A stretch of DNA of 64,000 bases from UBA974 sp002292405 (GCA_943842425.1 CALTBR010000003.1:434001-498000); one strand, 5' to 3'; shown: positions 17,974 through 27,351, numbered from the stretch's first letter. Notes: generated by a model not told the origin, from the letters alone. Program-made: numbers and translations.

Positions 17974-18432
17974 ATGAAAAATCGACCTCAAAGAATCCTC
18001 ACCGTCTGCTTGGGAAATATCTGCAGATCACCTATTGCACATGGCTTACTCATTCATCATGCTAATCATCTTGGTCTTAGTGTTGAGATAGACTCGGCTG
18101 GAACAATCAGCAACCATGCAGGATGCCTTCCAGACCCTAGGTCAATAGATGTTATGATCCGAAATAATCATGACATTTCTTCTCAAAGATCTAGGATAGT
18201 AAAGCGAGAAGATTTCGAGTACTACGACCTCATTCTCGCGATGGATAAGAGTAATTACGAAGACCTGTGTTCACTTGCAGATAACGATGCTCAAAGATCT
18301 AAGATAAACCTTGTTTTACCAAACGGAGCAGAAGTTCCCGACCCTTATTTTGGTGGTGACAGTGGTTTTGAAAGTGTATATGAAATGTTAGATAAAGCAA
18401 TCCCTGTTTGGCTGGATCAGGGAGCTGGATAA
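17974..18432 (+). CDS. Low-molecular-weight protein-tyrosine phosphatase
   Basis: A 152-residue phosphatase with the P-loop CLGNICRS (nucleophile Cys12, Arg18, the CX5R motif) and the catalytic general-acid loop DPYFGG at about residues 129-134. These features are complete, so it is probably active on phosphotyrosine proteins or small phosphates. It follows dnaA, as in many flavobacterial genomes. A box TAAATATG ends 5 nt before the ATG and could be a -7 element. The 3' end overlaps the convergent nrnA gene by 16 bp. Confidence 0.9.
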   Translation: MKNRPQRILTVCLGNICRSPIAHGLLIHHANHLGLSVEIDSAGTISNHAGCLPDPRSIDVMIRNNHDISSQRSRIVKREDFEYYDLILAMDKSNYEDLCSLADNDAQRSKINLVLPNGAEVPDPYFGGDSGFESVYEMLDKAIPVWLDQGAG

Positions 18433-19457
18433 TCAAGATCTTTAGAATAATTAGGAAGAAGATTTATGATTTTAGAGACAACCTGGTCTAAAGAATCTGA
18501 TGAAGCTGCGCCAGCAGCATTGTGATGGCCACCACCACCGAAATACTTATCTGAAAAGTCACTGGCGCTGAACCCCCCTATCGACCGGAAGCTCATTTTT
18601 ATTCTATCAGTCGACTCGTAAATAAAGGCAGCAAAATTAACTCCTTCAATACTAAGAGCTGTATTAACAAGGCCTTCTGTGTCGCCTTTTTCATAACCAA
18701 ATTTCTCTAGCTCAGCTAAAGACAATGAAATAATAGCAGCATGATATTCTGGGAAAACTTGAAGTTTTTCACTCAAAGCATAACCAACAAGTTTAAGCTT
18801 GTCCTCACGACTTGTGTCATAAACTCTAGCGTGAATAACCGAATGATCCATGCCTGTCTCTATTAATGCAGCAGCTATAAGATGAGTTCGAGAAGAAACC
18901 GATGGAAATCTGAAAGAGCCACTGTCAGTCATGATCCCACAATAAATACAAGATGCAGTATTTATAGAAAGTTTACTAGCTTGACCCCAACGCTTGATCA
19001 ACCTGTAAATCATTTCACATGTAGAGCAGCTTTTCTCATCTGAGAACATCAAATCGACAAAATCGGTAGGTCTTTGGTGATGATCAATCATTACCGTGAA
19101 AGCTTCTGTATTTTCAACCGCATGCTGTAAATCACCAACTCTTGAAGGATCATTGTAATCCTGAATAAAGAGAACTTGGGCCTCCTTTACAAGCTCATCC
19201 GCGAGCTCAGGCTGCTCAGAGTGAAGTACAATTTCTTCGTGCCCATTCATCCAATGAATAAACTTCGGGTACGCATCAGGAAAAACAACGGTTGACGCTA
19301 TCCCCTGTTCTTTAAAGTGATTCCAAAGTGCTAAAGTAGAACCTACAGCATCTCCATCCGGCCCTCTGTGGCCGGTGAGAACTATTCTTTTAGCACTTTT
19401 TAATCTTACGAGCAGCTCACTTGCTCTTTCATCAGCGAAAATATCCATTGCCTCCAT
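18417..19457 (-). CDS. nrnA: DHH-family phosphoesterase (NrnA-like oligoribonuclease/pAp phosphatase)
   Basis: Mn-dependent DHH/DHHA1 phosphoesterase expected to degrade 2-5-mer RNAs (nanoRNase) and pAp. The motifs are GHRGPDGDAVGS near the N-terminus, DYNDPSRVG, MIDHHQRP (the DHH triad) and the C-terminal DHHA1 motif GGGGHHNAAG. I chose the ATG at 19457 (MEAMDIFADE) instead of the longest open frame to 19538: a -7 box TATATTTA ends exactly 4 nt before this ATG, and the extra 27 residues would overlap the divergent gene. An ATG at 19448 is also possible. NrnA is the best guess within a broad family. Confidence 0.83.
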   Translation of the reverse strand: MEAMDIFADERASELLVRLKSAKRIVLTGHRGPDGDAVGSTLALWNHFKEQGIASTVVFPDAYPKFIHWMNGHEEIVLHSEQPELADELVKEAQVLFIQDYNDPSRVGDLQHAVENTEAFTVMIDHHQRPTDFVDLMFSDEKSCSTCEMIYRLIKRWGQASKLSINTASCIYCGIMTDSGSFRFPSVSSRTHLIAAALIETGMDHSVIHARVYDTSREDKLKLVGYALSEKLQVFPEYHAAIISLSLAELEKFGYEKGDTEGLVNTALSIEGVNFAAFIYESTDRIKMSFRSIGGFSASDFSDKYFGGGGHHNAAGAASSDSLDQVVSKIINLLPNYSKDLDYPAP

Positions 19458-19477
19458 GCCATAAATATATACCTTTA
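19448..19477 (+). promoter_or_regulatory. Promoter for the DUF6702-like gene, leaderless
   Basis: TTG (19448-19450), a 19-nt spacer and TACCTTTA (19470-19477) fit the Bacteroidota -33/-7 arrangement. The -7 box ends 4 nt before the ATG at 19482, so the mRNA should begin at the start codon. Confidence 0.6.
19462..19469 (-). promoter_or_regulatory. Divergent -7 box for the nrnA-like gene, leaderless
   Basis: On the minus strand TATATTTA ends 4 nt before the ATG at 19457. It abuts the plus-strand -7 box, so the two divergent promoters overlap within about 30 bp. No clear -33 TTG is seen on this strand. Confidence 0.5.
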
Positions 19478-19481
19478 ACAC

Positions 19482-19973
19482 ATGATTAGAGTAATACTTA
19501 TGTGCATGTTTCTCGCAAGTTCTACCCATGATATTCACTTTACCAAAACAACCATGGACTACAACGAGGAGACTCAGACTCTCCAGGTTGTGATGAATGT
19601 CTTTACGGACGACCTTGAACTTGCAATTGAGAGATCACATGATGGTCTAGAACTTGAAATCGGATCAGAAAACCAGCACGAGCAAACTGACTCCTTGGTG
19701 GCAGATTATTTAATAGATCATATTCGATATGAAAATGGATCACGAAATGTCAATTTAAAATACATAGGGTTTGAATACGATTACGATATTTGCTATTTGT
19801 ATTTAGAATCCGACCCCTTTGCAGTGTACAATAGGAATTATTATATAAGTGTGAATATGTTCTTTGAAGTTTATGACGATCAAGAAAATGTAGTTGATTT
19901 ACACGTCAAAAATTGTGAAGAGAGCTTTATTTTCACAAGTCACTCAGCCGGGACCGAAGTTCAGACTGATTAA
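19482..19973 (+). CDS. Exported DUF6702-like protein
   Basis: A 163-residue protein with a short hydrophobic N-terminus (MIRVILMCMFLASS) that looks like a signal peptide. The segment HFTKTTMDYNEETQTLQVVM followed by NVFTDDLELAIER resembles the Bacteroidota DUF6702 family, proteins of unknown function predicted to be periplasmic. The C-terminal half is rich in aromatic and acidic residues. It is followed by nth, whose ATG lies 13 nt after this stop. Nothing in the sequence points to an activity. Confidence 0.7.
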   Translation: MIRVILMCMFLASSTHDIHFTKTTMDYNEETQTLQVVMNVFTDDLELAIERSHDGLELEIGSENQHEQTDSLVADYLIDHIRYENGSRNVNLKYIGFEYDYDICYLYLESDPFAVYNRNYYISVNMFFEVYDDQENVVDLHVKNCEESFIFTSHSAGTEVQTD

Positions 19974-19986
19974 AGCATTGAGAGAC

Positions 19987-20628
19987 ATGAATAAGTCTGA
20001 TAAAGTTATATTCATCATGAATGAACTCGAGCGTTTGTACCCTAAGACCCTCGTGCCACTAGATCATACCGACGCATACACTCTACTGATTGCCGTTTTG
20101 CTTTCAGCTCAGTGTACAGATAAGAGGGTGAATACTGTTACGCCTGCGCTTTTTAAACTTGCTTCTACTCCAGAAAACATGATGATGCAAGATGTAAAGC
20201 AAATTCGTGAGATTATAAAGCCTTGCGGATTATCACCTCGTAAATCTGCAGCTATTCATAGGCTGTCAGAGATTTTAGTTGAAAAGCATTCGGGAAAAGT
20301 TCCTGAGAGCTTTGAGGATTTAGAAGAACTTCCGGGTGTGGGACATAAAACCGCTTCGGTGGTCATGGCACAAGCGTTTGGGGTAGCGGCATTCCCCGTG
20401 GACACACATATACAACGGCTAATGTACAGATGGGGATTATCGACTGGAAAAAACGTGGTTGTAACGGAGAAAGATGCCAAGAGGTTATTCCCACGGGAGA
20501 AGTGGAATAAACTACACCTGCAAATCATTTTTTACGGTCGAGAATATTGTCCAGCAAGAGGTTGGGATATGCGAAAAGATCTTATTACTCAGAAAGTAGG
20601 ACGCAGGGAATTTACTTCTCTTTTATAA
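19987..20628 (+). CDS. nth: Endonuclease III (DNA glycosylase/AP lyase)
   Basis: Base-excision-repair glycosylase for oxidised pyrimidines. The helix-hairpin-helix LPGVGHKTASVV carries the catalytic Lys121 (HKT), and the essential Asp139 lies in FPVDTHIQR; both are intact. I chose the ATG at 19987 (MNKSDKVIF); the longer open frame would overlap the upstream gene. The C-terminus has a single cysteine (YCPARGWD) in place of the C-x6-C-x2-C-x5-C cluster-binding pattern of E. coli Nth, so the [4Fe-4S] cluster is absent. Cluster-less Nth-like proteins are known in other bacteria. Confidence 0.92.
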   Translation: MNKSDKVIFIMNELERLYPKTLVPLDHTDAYTLLIAVLLSAQCTDKRVNTVTPALFKLASTPENMMMQDVKQIREIIKPCGLSPRKSAAIHRLSEILVEKHSGKVPESFEDLEELPGVGHKTASVVMAQAFGVAAFPVDTHIQRLMYRWGLSTGKNVVVTEKDAKRLFPREKWNKLHLQIIFYGREYCPARGWDMRKDLITQKVGRREFTSLL

Positions 20629-20630
20629 AT

Positions 20631-21455
20631 TTACTTCTCTTCAGGCGCGAACTTAGAAATCACCTCCATGCTAACGCCTGTATTAGAGAACCCTCCATCG
20701 TGGAACAAATTTTGCATGGTTACATAGCGAGTTAAATCACTGAACATCGTGATGCAGTAGTTGGCACATGATACAGCATCAGCATTGCCTAGAGGAGACA
20801 TTGATTGAGAATAAGCGATGAATTCATCGAATCCTTTTACACCTGAACCAGCCGTTGTAATGGTGGGAGATTGAGAAATCGTATTGACTCTAACTTTATT
20901 CGCAACTCCGTAGTGATATCCGAAACTTCTTGTGATACTCTCAAGGAGAGATTTTGCATCAGCCATATCACCATAATCAGGGAAAGTTCTTTGGGCTGCA
21001 ATATATGTCAGAGCGACTACAGAACCCCAATCATTCAGTGCATCGAGTTTCTTAGCTGTCGCGAGCGTCTTATGAAGAGAAATAGCACTGACGTCAAGAG
21101 TCGTTTGTAAAAACTTATAGTTTAAGTCTGTGTAGTGACGGCCTTTGCGAACGTTAGGGCTCATCCCTATGCTGTGCAAAACGAAGTCTATCTTTCCACC
21201 AAAATGCTCCATCGCTCCTTCGAACAGTTTTTGAATGTCTTCTTCACTGGTTGCGTCCGCTGGTATTATAGGGCAGTTGTTACATTTTGCAGCGAGTTCG
21301 TTAATTGTCCCCATGCGCATAGCAATAGGCGCATTCGTAAGCACAATTTCTGCTCCCTGAGCAACGGCTTGCTCAGCAACTTTCCATGCGATCGACATGT
21401 CGTTCAGCGCACCGAAAATTATTCCTTTTTTCCCTTTCAATAAATCTTGAGCCAT
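20631..21455 (-). CDS. fabI: Enoyl-[acyl-carrier-protein] reductase (NADH)
   Basis: Short-chain dehydrogenase-type reductase that completes each cycle of fatty-acid elongation. The N-terminal cofactor motif GIIFGALNDMSIAWKVAEQ fits FabI, and the catalytic Tyr-x6-Lys pattern is present as YGDMADAKSLLE. The length of 274 residues is typical. It is convergent with nth, with only 2 bp between the stops. FabI is the target of triclosan; residue-level resistance was not assessed. Confidence 0.94.
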   Translation of the reverse strand: MAQDLLKGKKGIIFGALNDMSIAWKVAEQAVAQGAEIVLTNAPIAMRMGTINELAAKCNNCPIIPADATSEEDIQKLFEGAMEHFGGKIDFVLHSIGMSPNVRKGRHYTDLNYKFLQTTLDVSAISLHKTLATAKKLDALNDWGSVVALTYIAAQRTFPDYGDMADAKSLLESITRSFGYHYGVANKVRVNTISQSPTITTAGSGVKGFDEFIAYSQSMSPLGNADAVSCANYCITMFSDLTRYVTMQNLFHDGGFSNTGVSMEVISKFAPEEK

Positions 21456-21535
21456 CTTATATAATCTTAATTTAAAAATGAAAGTTAGTCTTTCAATTCA
21501 CACTTTTGACGCACTTAAAATCAGAATATTCACAT

Positions 21536-22930
21536 TCACGAGTTTGGAAACATTTTTCCTGGGTTCATGATTCCTTTGGGATCAAATCCGTTTTTTATCA
21601 TTTTTAAAATAGACAACTCGTCCGGGGAGAAAGCGATGTCCATAAAGTCCTTTTGGACTAAGCCTATTCCATGTTCGCCGCTTAAAGTGCCTCCCATCGC
21701 AACCACTACATCAAACAATTCCCGAATAGCTTTATTTAATTCTTCAGACCATACCTGATCACTTAAATCGTCCCTTAAAATATTGATGTGCAGATTTCCA
21801 TCTCCAGCATGACCATAACAAATAGACCTAAATCCATATTTCTCCCCGATTGACTTCACTGCTACCATCAGATCAGGCAACATCCCGCGTGGGACTACTG
21901 TATCCTCTTCCTTATAAATACTCGAAGCCTTGACTGCCTCTCCTACCCTTCGTCTTAAATACCAAAGCTTTTCCTTTTCCGAATCCGACTGAGCAAATAG
22001 AACTTCACCCGAACCATTTTCTTCTAGAACTGAAAGTATTCTTTCACACTGAGGCATGATCTCAGACTCATAAAACCCATCTACCTCAATCAGCAAGTAT
22101 GCTTGATCATTTGGATTGACTGAGATGTCTTTATTGCCTGTAAATTTCTGAGTCAAAACCATAGCATCATGTTCCATAAACTCAACTGCGCTTGGCATCG
22201 CTCCAGATCTGAAAATATCGGACACAGTTTTACATGCGTTAGTGACACTTGTAAATGGAACAAGCATGAGAGCTTGAAATCTTGGCAAAGGGAGAAGCTT
22301 AAGAGTAGCTCTCGTGACCACACCCAGGGTCCCCTCACTTCCTACAATAAGCCCCGTTAGGTTATATCCAGTACTGTTCTTCAAAGTGTTTGCACCCGTT
22401 TCTATAACTCGACCATCAGGAAGGACCACCTCTAGGTTTAAAACCCAATCCTTGGTTACCCCATACTTCACCGCCCGTGGACCACCACTATTCTCGGCTA
22501 TATTCCCCCCTATAGTACAAGTCCCTTGAGAAGCTGGGTCGACTGCGTAAAAGAGACCTTTCTCGGAAACTGTATTTCGGAGCACTTCAGTAATAACCCC
22601 AGGCTCAACAATCACTTGGTGATTTTTCTCATCTATAAGTAAAATCTTATTCATTCTCCTTAACGACAAAACAAGGCCTCCTTGAATGGCAAGGGCCCCT
22701 CCACTAAGTCCAGTTCTTGCACCTCCAGCTGTAACTGGCACTTCATGCTCGAAAGCCATCCTAATTAATGCAGAAACCTCCGTTGTAGATACAGGTTCTG
22801 CAACCACTCCAGGTCTAAAATGAAAGTCTTCTGTTTCATCCCTAGAGTGAGATTCCATGATCTCACCCTCAAAATGCAGCCTTTCGGGTGGTAAAATATT
22901 TTGAAAAACATCTCTATAATTTATAAGCAT
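21536..22930 (-). CDS. FAD-linked oxidase (GlcD/D-lactate dehydrogenase type)
   Basis: A 464-residue flavoprotein of the VAO family, oxidising a 2-hydroxy acid such as glycolate or D-lactate. The FAD-binding part is clear (TAGGARTGLSGGALAIQGG at about residues 68-86 and TIGGNIAENSGGPRAVKYG at about 138-156), followed by the C-terminal FAD-linked oxidase domain with YGHAGDGNLHINIL and GTLSGEHGIGLVQK. No iron-sulfur or GlcE/GlcF partner lies nearby, so the exact substrate and electron acceptor are uncertain. Confidence 0.85.
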   Translation of the reverse strand: MLINYRDVFQNILPPERLHFEGEIMESHSRDETEDFHFRPGVVAEPVSTTEVSALIRMAFEHEVPVTAGGARTGLSGGALAIQGGLVLSLRRMNKILLIDEKNHQVIVEPGVITEVLRNTVSEKGLFYAVDPASQGTCTIGGNIAENSGGPRAVKYGVTKDWVLNLEVVLPDGRVIETGANTLKNSTGYNLTGLIVGSEGTLGVVTRATLKLLPLPRFQALMLVPFTSVTNACKTVSDIFRSGAMPSAVEFMEHDAMVLTQKFTGNKDISVNPNDQAYLLIEVDGFYESEIMPQCERILSVLEENGSGEVLFAQSDSEKEKLWYLRRRVGEAVKASSIYKEEDTVVPRGMLPDLMVAVKSIGEKYGFRSICYGHAGDGNLHINILRDDLSDQVWSEELNKAIRELFDVVVAMGGTLSGEHGIGLVQKDFMDIAFSPDELSILKMIKNGFDPKGIMNPGKMFPNS

Positions 22931-22990
22931 TGCTCATAGACGTTATCGATTTACTATCTTGTACGCTGCCAAAAGTAACCCCCAATTAAT

Positions 22991-25204
22991 ATGATATTTA
23001 AGATGCATCAACATTTTTCAAAGACAGTTACATTATCTCTAGCTTTAAGTACGTTCCTTTTCAACTTTTCTTCTTCAGCCCAAACCTTCTCAAACGAAAA
23101 AATATGGAGTGGAGAATTCCGATCAGAAGGCGTTTGGGGAGTAAGATCCATGACAGACGGCACTCATTACACAACGAGTGATTTTGATGAGGTTGAAGGG
23201 TCTTCAATAGTCAAGTATTCATATAAGTCTGGCAAAAAGGTAAAAACCATCGTTACTTCACTTCAAGCTTTTGAAGATGCCCGAGAATACATTAATGACT
23301 ACTTCTTCAGTGCTGACGAGAGGTTCATACTTCTCACTACAAACACGAACCAACTATATAGACATTCGTTTTATGCAGATTTCTACATCTACGATACACA
23401 TTCAAATGAGCTAGCTAAGCCATTAACAGATTTCTCTAAAGGCCAACAGCGCCTTGCGACATTCTCTCCTTCTGCAGATAAGGTTGCATTTGTAAGAAAT
23501 AACAATGTTTTTATTTCAAACCTTATCGACGGAACTGAAACACAAGTAACAACTGACGGACAAGCCAATAGCATTATCAACGGAGCTACTGACTGGGTTT
23601 ACGAAGAGGAATTCGGTGATGACAACGGAATGAAGTGGTCGCCTGACGGTGAGAGACTCGCTTATTACAGGTTTAATGAAAGTGCAGTTAAGGAGATGAA
23701 CATGCCTATGTACGGTGGACTATACCCGGAACTCAACACTTTCAAGTACCCAAAAGCTGGGGAAGTAAACAGTGATGTGCAGGTATACATCCACAAGCTA
23801 AGTACTGGGATTAATCACGGAGTGGCGACAAATAATAGAGCGCACTACATACCTAGATTCTTTTGGACTAAAGACGCAGAGCAGCTATGTGTCTTTACGA
23901 TGAACCGACACCAAAACGATCTAAGATTCTACCTTACAGAAGGTGAATTGTCTAACAATCGCATAGATACTAAAGAGGTTTTCAAAGAGACAACAAGAAC
24001 CTATATCGATATCCACGATAACCTCATCTTCTTGAAAGATGGCAAATCCTTTCTTTGGACTAGCGAAAGAGATGGTTTTAACCACATCTATAAATTTGGA
24101 TATGATGGGAGTGTTAAGCAATTAACGAAAGGAGAATGGGACGTTGTTGAATTCATGGGTTATGACGAATCTAAAAAGAAAATTTACTTCAGCTCATCTA
24201 TGCAAGGTGCAACTCAACAACACCTACACTCTGTTGATTTTGGTGGTAAAATTCTAACTTTAGACGACACACCAGGGCATCATAGTGCAAACTTCTCTGC
24301 TAACTTCTCGTATAGAATTCACAACCATAGCGATGCCAATAATCCGCCTATCTTCACGTTAAGGGATAGAAAAGGCAACGTTGTAAGAACGCTTAAAAGC
24401 AATGAGGATCTTAAGAACACGCTCAGCGAATATGACTACTCAGAAAAAGAATTCTTTTCATTTTCTAACTCTTCTGGAACTGAGTTAAATTGTTGGAAGA
24501 TTTTACCGCCTGATTTTGACGCTGTTAAAAAATACCCCGTTTACGTAGCCATTTACGGAGGCCCAGGAGTGAATACCGTTACAGACAGTTGGGGTGGATC
24601 AAACCTGATGTGGTATCAATATTTAGCTCAAGAAGGTTACATCGTTGTATCGGTCGATCCAAGAGGAACTCCTCTTAGGGGACGCAAATTCGAGCACAGT
24701 ACATATAAAGAATTGGGGAAATTAGAGACTGAAGACTTTATTGATTTCGCTAAATACTTAGGTGACTTAGAATACGTAGATGCTGATAGAATAGGGATTC
24801 AAGGATGGAGCTATGGTGGGTTTATGACGCTACTTTGCATGACTAAAGGTGCTGAAGTTTATAGCGCTGGCATCTCAGTTGCTCCAGTCACAAACTGGAA
24901 ATACTATGACACCGTTTACACTGAGAGATTTATGCAAACCCCTCAAGAAAATGAGAGCGGGTACGAAGACAATAGTCCGGTAAACCATGCTGACAAACTT
25001 GAAGGAGCCCTTCTACTTGTTCACGGATCAGGGGATGACAACGTCCACTTCCAAAACTCTATGGAGATGGTGAACGCTTTAGTGGCTGCAAATAAAGATT
25101 TCGATTTCTTTGCTTATCCTGATCGCAACCACGGTATATACGGGGGAAATACGCGAATACATCTTTTCAATATGATGATGGATTTCGTGAAGGAAAATTT
25201 CTAA
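22991..25204 (+). CDS. Dipeptidyl peptidase IV family serine peptidase (S9B)
   Basis: Exported prolyl dipeptidyl peptidase of 737 residues. It has an N-terminal signal peptide (about residues 1-30, ending SSAQ), an eight-bladed propeller region with the substrate-amine-binding pair EEEF at about residue 205, and a C-terminal alpha/beta-hydrolase domain. The catalytic triad is visible: Ser in GWSYGGF, Asp in GSGDDNVHF and His in DRNHGIYGG. It probably cleaves X-Pro dipeptides that the convergent POT transporter could import. A weak -7 box TATCTTGT at 22955-22962 implies a leader of about 23 nt. Confidence 0.9.
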   Translation: MIFKMHQHFSKTVTLSLALSTFLFNFSSSAQTFSNEKIWSGEFRSEGVWGVRSMTDGTHYTTSDFDEVEGSSIVKYSYKSGKKVKTIVTSLQAFEDAREYINDYFFSADERFILLTTNTNQLYRHSFYADFYIYDTHSNELAKPLTDFSKGQQRLATFSPSADKVAFVRNNNVFISNLIDGTETQVTTDGQANSIINGATDWVYEEEFGDDNGMKWSPDGERLAYYRFNESAVKEMNMPMYGGLYPELNTFKYPKAGEVNSDVQVYIHKLSTGINHGVATNNRAHYIPRFFWTKDAEQLCVFTMNRHQNDLRFYLTEGELSNNRIDTKEVFKETTRTYIDIHDNLIFLKDGKSFLWTSERDGFNHIYKFGYDGSVKQLTKGEWDVVEFMGYDESKKKIYFSSSMQGATQQHLHSVDFGGKILTLDDTPGHHSANFSANFSYRIHNHSDANNPPIFTLRDRKGNVVRTLKSNEDLKNTLSEYDYSEKEFFSFSNSSGTELNCWKILPPDFDAVKKYPVYVAIYGGPGVNTVTDSWGGSNLMWYQYLAQEGYIVVSVDPRGTPLRGRKFEHSTYKELGKLETEDFIDFAKYLGDLEYVDADRIGIQGWSYGGFMTLLCMTKGAEVYSAGISVAPVTNWKYYDTVYTERFMQTPQENESGYEDNSPVNHADKLEGALLLVHGSGDDNVHFQNSMEMVNALVAANKDFDFFAYPDRNHGIYGGNTRIHLFNMMMDFVKENF

Positions 25205-25233
25205 GGCGTATCGTACTAAGTTTATTTAAACGA

Positions 25234-25271
25234 AATCGGGGTGACTTTGCAATTGCAGAGCCACCCCGATT
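25234..25271. terminator. Bidirectional terminator between DPP IV and POT genes
   Basis: Perfect 10-bp inverted repeat AATCGGGGTG/CACCCCGATT around an 18-nt loop that is itself nearly palindromic (CTTTGC/GCAGAG). It is flanked by A- and T-rich stretches and serves both convergent genes. Confidence 0.8.
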
Positions 25272-25289
25272 ATTTATTTCAGTTATTCT

Positions 25290-26639
25290 TTAACTAACTA
25301 AAGTTTCTTCATCTTCAACTCCGTGAGTCAAAGCCTCAAGCTTGGGTCTCAGCATTAAAACGATAGCACCAACGCCTACACATGTTACGGCAATACCTGT
25401 AAATATAGTAAAGGCCCCTAAACTTGACGACCACTCGCCTAAAAGACCAGCGAGTTTACTCCCAAACCCTGTCATGGCAAAGTATATCCCCATCATGATC
25501 GAAGCATATTTTACAGGAGCCAGTTTTGTAACAAATGACAATGCTACTGGAGAGAGGCAAAGCTCTCCTATCGTATGAAACAAATATGCAAATACCAACC
25601 AGTACATCGCAGAACTACCAGTTGACTCATATTGAGCAGTCGCTCCAGTCATAAAGAAGAAGCCAACCCCCATAATGACTAATCCAACAATCATTTTAAA
25701 TAGAGAAGATGAAACTTTGCCTTTTAACTTCCTGTTTGCCCAAAACAAGGCAACAGAAGTTCCAAAGAATATAATGAACATAGCATTGATAGACTGGAAC
25801 CATGAAGCAGGCACTTGCCAATCACCAATAAACCTGTCAGTATTCTCCATGGTATAGATATTCATTAACCCTCCCGCCTGTTCAAAAGCTCCCCAAAACA
25901 ATATCACTAAGAGGAATGAGATTAAAAGAACTGCAATTCTATCCTTCTCAACTTTCGTCAATGGAGCTTTCATCACCTCTTTTTCATCCTTAGAGTCTCC
26001 TAAATAGTTCCCCACCTGACTGAGGTACTTAAGGCCAAATACATACTGTAACAAACCTAACCCCATTCCTATTCCAGCGAGCCCGAATCCATAGTGCCAT
26101 CCATGAACCTCACCCACATACCCTACTATTAAACTCGATAAAAACGCACCTACATTAATACCTATATAAAAGATTGTAAACCCTTGATCTCTTCTGATAT
26201 CTCCTTGCTTATAAAGCCCCCCAACCATGGTTGAGATATTAGGTTTTAACATACCAACCCCTAACACAATGAAAACAAGTCCAGTATAGAAAGCCCACAT
26301 TTGTTCAATCGCTAAAGTGCTGTGACCTATTAAAAGGAGAATACCACCGATGAGAACTGATCTTTTTTGGCCTAAAAATTTGTCTGCGATATATCCGCCA
26401 GGAACAGACATAACATATACCATCATCGTGTACCAACCGTAGAGAGCAAGCGCATCCCCATCTGTCCATCCTAATCCAGGGTTGATTTCTTTAGTCTCAG
26501 TAACCAAGTATAAAACGAGAATAGCTCGCATTCCATAGTATGAAAAACGCTCCCACATTTCTGTGAAAAACAAAACGTAAAGACCTACTGGGTGACCAAA
26601 CAGTTCTTTTTGATGGGCCGGGATTGATGGTGAAGACAT
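25290..26639 (-). CDS. POT/PTR2 family proton-coupled peptide transporter
   Basis: Inner-membrane di-/tripeptide:proton symporter of about 449 residues with roughly 12-14 membrane segments. The PTR2 signature is visible: ELFGHPVGLYVLFFTEMWERFSYYGMR (E-x-x-E-R-F-x-Y-Y-G) near the N-terminus and GGYIADKFLGQKR after. I chose the ATG at 26639 (MSSPSIPAHQ); the open frame extends 11 residues upstream from a TTG that overlaps a likely promoter box TATTTTGC. It is convergent with DPP IV, which suggests linked extracellular dipeptide release and uptake. Confidence 0.92.
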   Translation of the reverse strand: MSSPSIPAHQKELFGHPVGLYVLFFTEMWERFSYYGMRAILVLYLVTETKEINPGLGWTDGDALALYGWYTMMVYVMSVPGGYIADKFLGQKRSVLIGGILLLIGHSTLAIEQMWAFYTGLVFIVLGVGMLKPNISTMVGGLYKQGDIRRDQGFTIFYIGINVGAFLSSLIVGYVGEVHGWHYGFGLAGIGMGLGLLQYVFGLKYLSQVGNYLGDSKDEKEVMKAPLTKVEKDRIAVLLISFLLVILFWGAFEQAGGLMNIYTMENTDRFIGDWQVPASWFQSINAMFIIFFGTSVALFWANRKLKGKVSSSLFKMIVGLVIMGVGFFFMTGATAQYESTGSSAMYWLVFAYLFHTIGELCLSPVALSFVTKLAPVKYASIMMGIYFAMTGFGSKLAGLLGEWSSSLGAFTIFTGIAVTCVGVGAIVLMLRPKLEALTHGVEDEETLVS

Positions 26640-26739
26640 GATTTTTAATTTATAATTCTGTGCAAAATACAACTATGAATGTAATAAACATCTTTCATCT
26701 TTTTTATTTTGTAAATTGCAACCTTATAAATAATAATTA

Positions 26740-27297
26740 ATGATGCGTCTTTTAATTGCTTCTCTAGTACTGGTTTGGTTTTCTAACTTAGAATTTAATG
26801 CTCAGGAAGCAAAAATAAATTGGATGACCGTTGAAGAAGTGACAGAAGCGCTCAAAGATGAGCCTCGAAAAGTCATGATGGATGTATACACCAAATGGTG
26901 TGGCCCCTGTAAGATGATGATGGCAAATACCTTTACAAATAAGAGCTTGATCGAATACGTAAATAAAAATTATTATTGTGTGAAATTTGACGCTGAAAGC
27001 CCAGACCCTACGACGTTTCAAGGAGAGGTTTACAGCAATCCCAATTACAACCCAAATAGCAAAGGACGCAATGGAGTGCACCAACTATCCTTAGCCTTAA
27101 AGGTCTCAGCGTACCCTACTATCGTTTATTTCGATGAAGAGTTGAATGTAATAGCACCTATCTCCGGATACAAGCAGCCCCGTCAACTTCAGGTTTTGCT
27201 TACATTTTTTAATGATGTTTATCAGAGTGATACCCCACAAGAAAAGATGCAACCATTGTGGGATAAATACTCTTCTGATTTTGTTGGCACTTGGTGA
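26740..27297 (+). CDS. Exported thioredoxin-family protein
   Basis: A 185-residue protein with a signal peptide (about residues 1-21, ending FNAQ). A thioredoxin-like domain follows, with the redox motif WCGPCKMM at about residues 53-60 and the cis-Pro segment SAYPTIVYFD at about 123-132. It is predicted to act as a periplasmic thiol reductase or oxidase. The insertion between the CXXC helix and the cis-Pro strand is longer than in cytoplasmic thioredoxin. No substrate or partner gene is evident. Confidence 0.85.
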   Translation: MMRLLIASLVLVWFSNLEFNAQEAKINWMTVEEVTEALKDEPRKVMMDVYTKWCGPCKMMMANTFTNKSLIEYVNKNYYCVKFDAESPDPTTFQGEVYSNPNYNPNSKGRNGVHQLSLALKVSAYPTIVYFDEELNVIAPISGYKQPRQLQVLLTFFNDVYQSDTPQEKMQPLWDKYSSDFVGTW

Positions 27298-27319
27298 TCA
27301 ACTCTTTTGATTTAAGTTA

Positions 27320-27351
27320 TTGCATTTAGACTGTTGATTTCGTTATATTTG
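27320..27351 (+). promoter_or_regulatory. Promoter of citrate synthase gene
   Basis: TTG at 27320-27322, 21-nt spacer, and a perfect Bacteroidota -7 box TATATTTG at 27344-27351. The leader to the ATG at 27418 would be about 60 nt. Confidence 0.7.
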
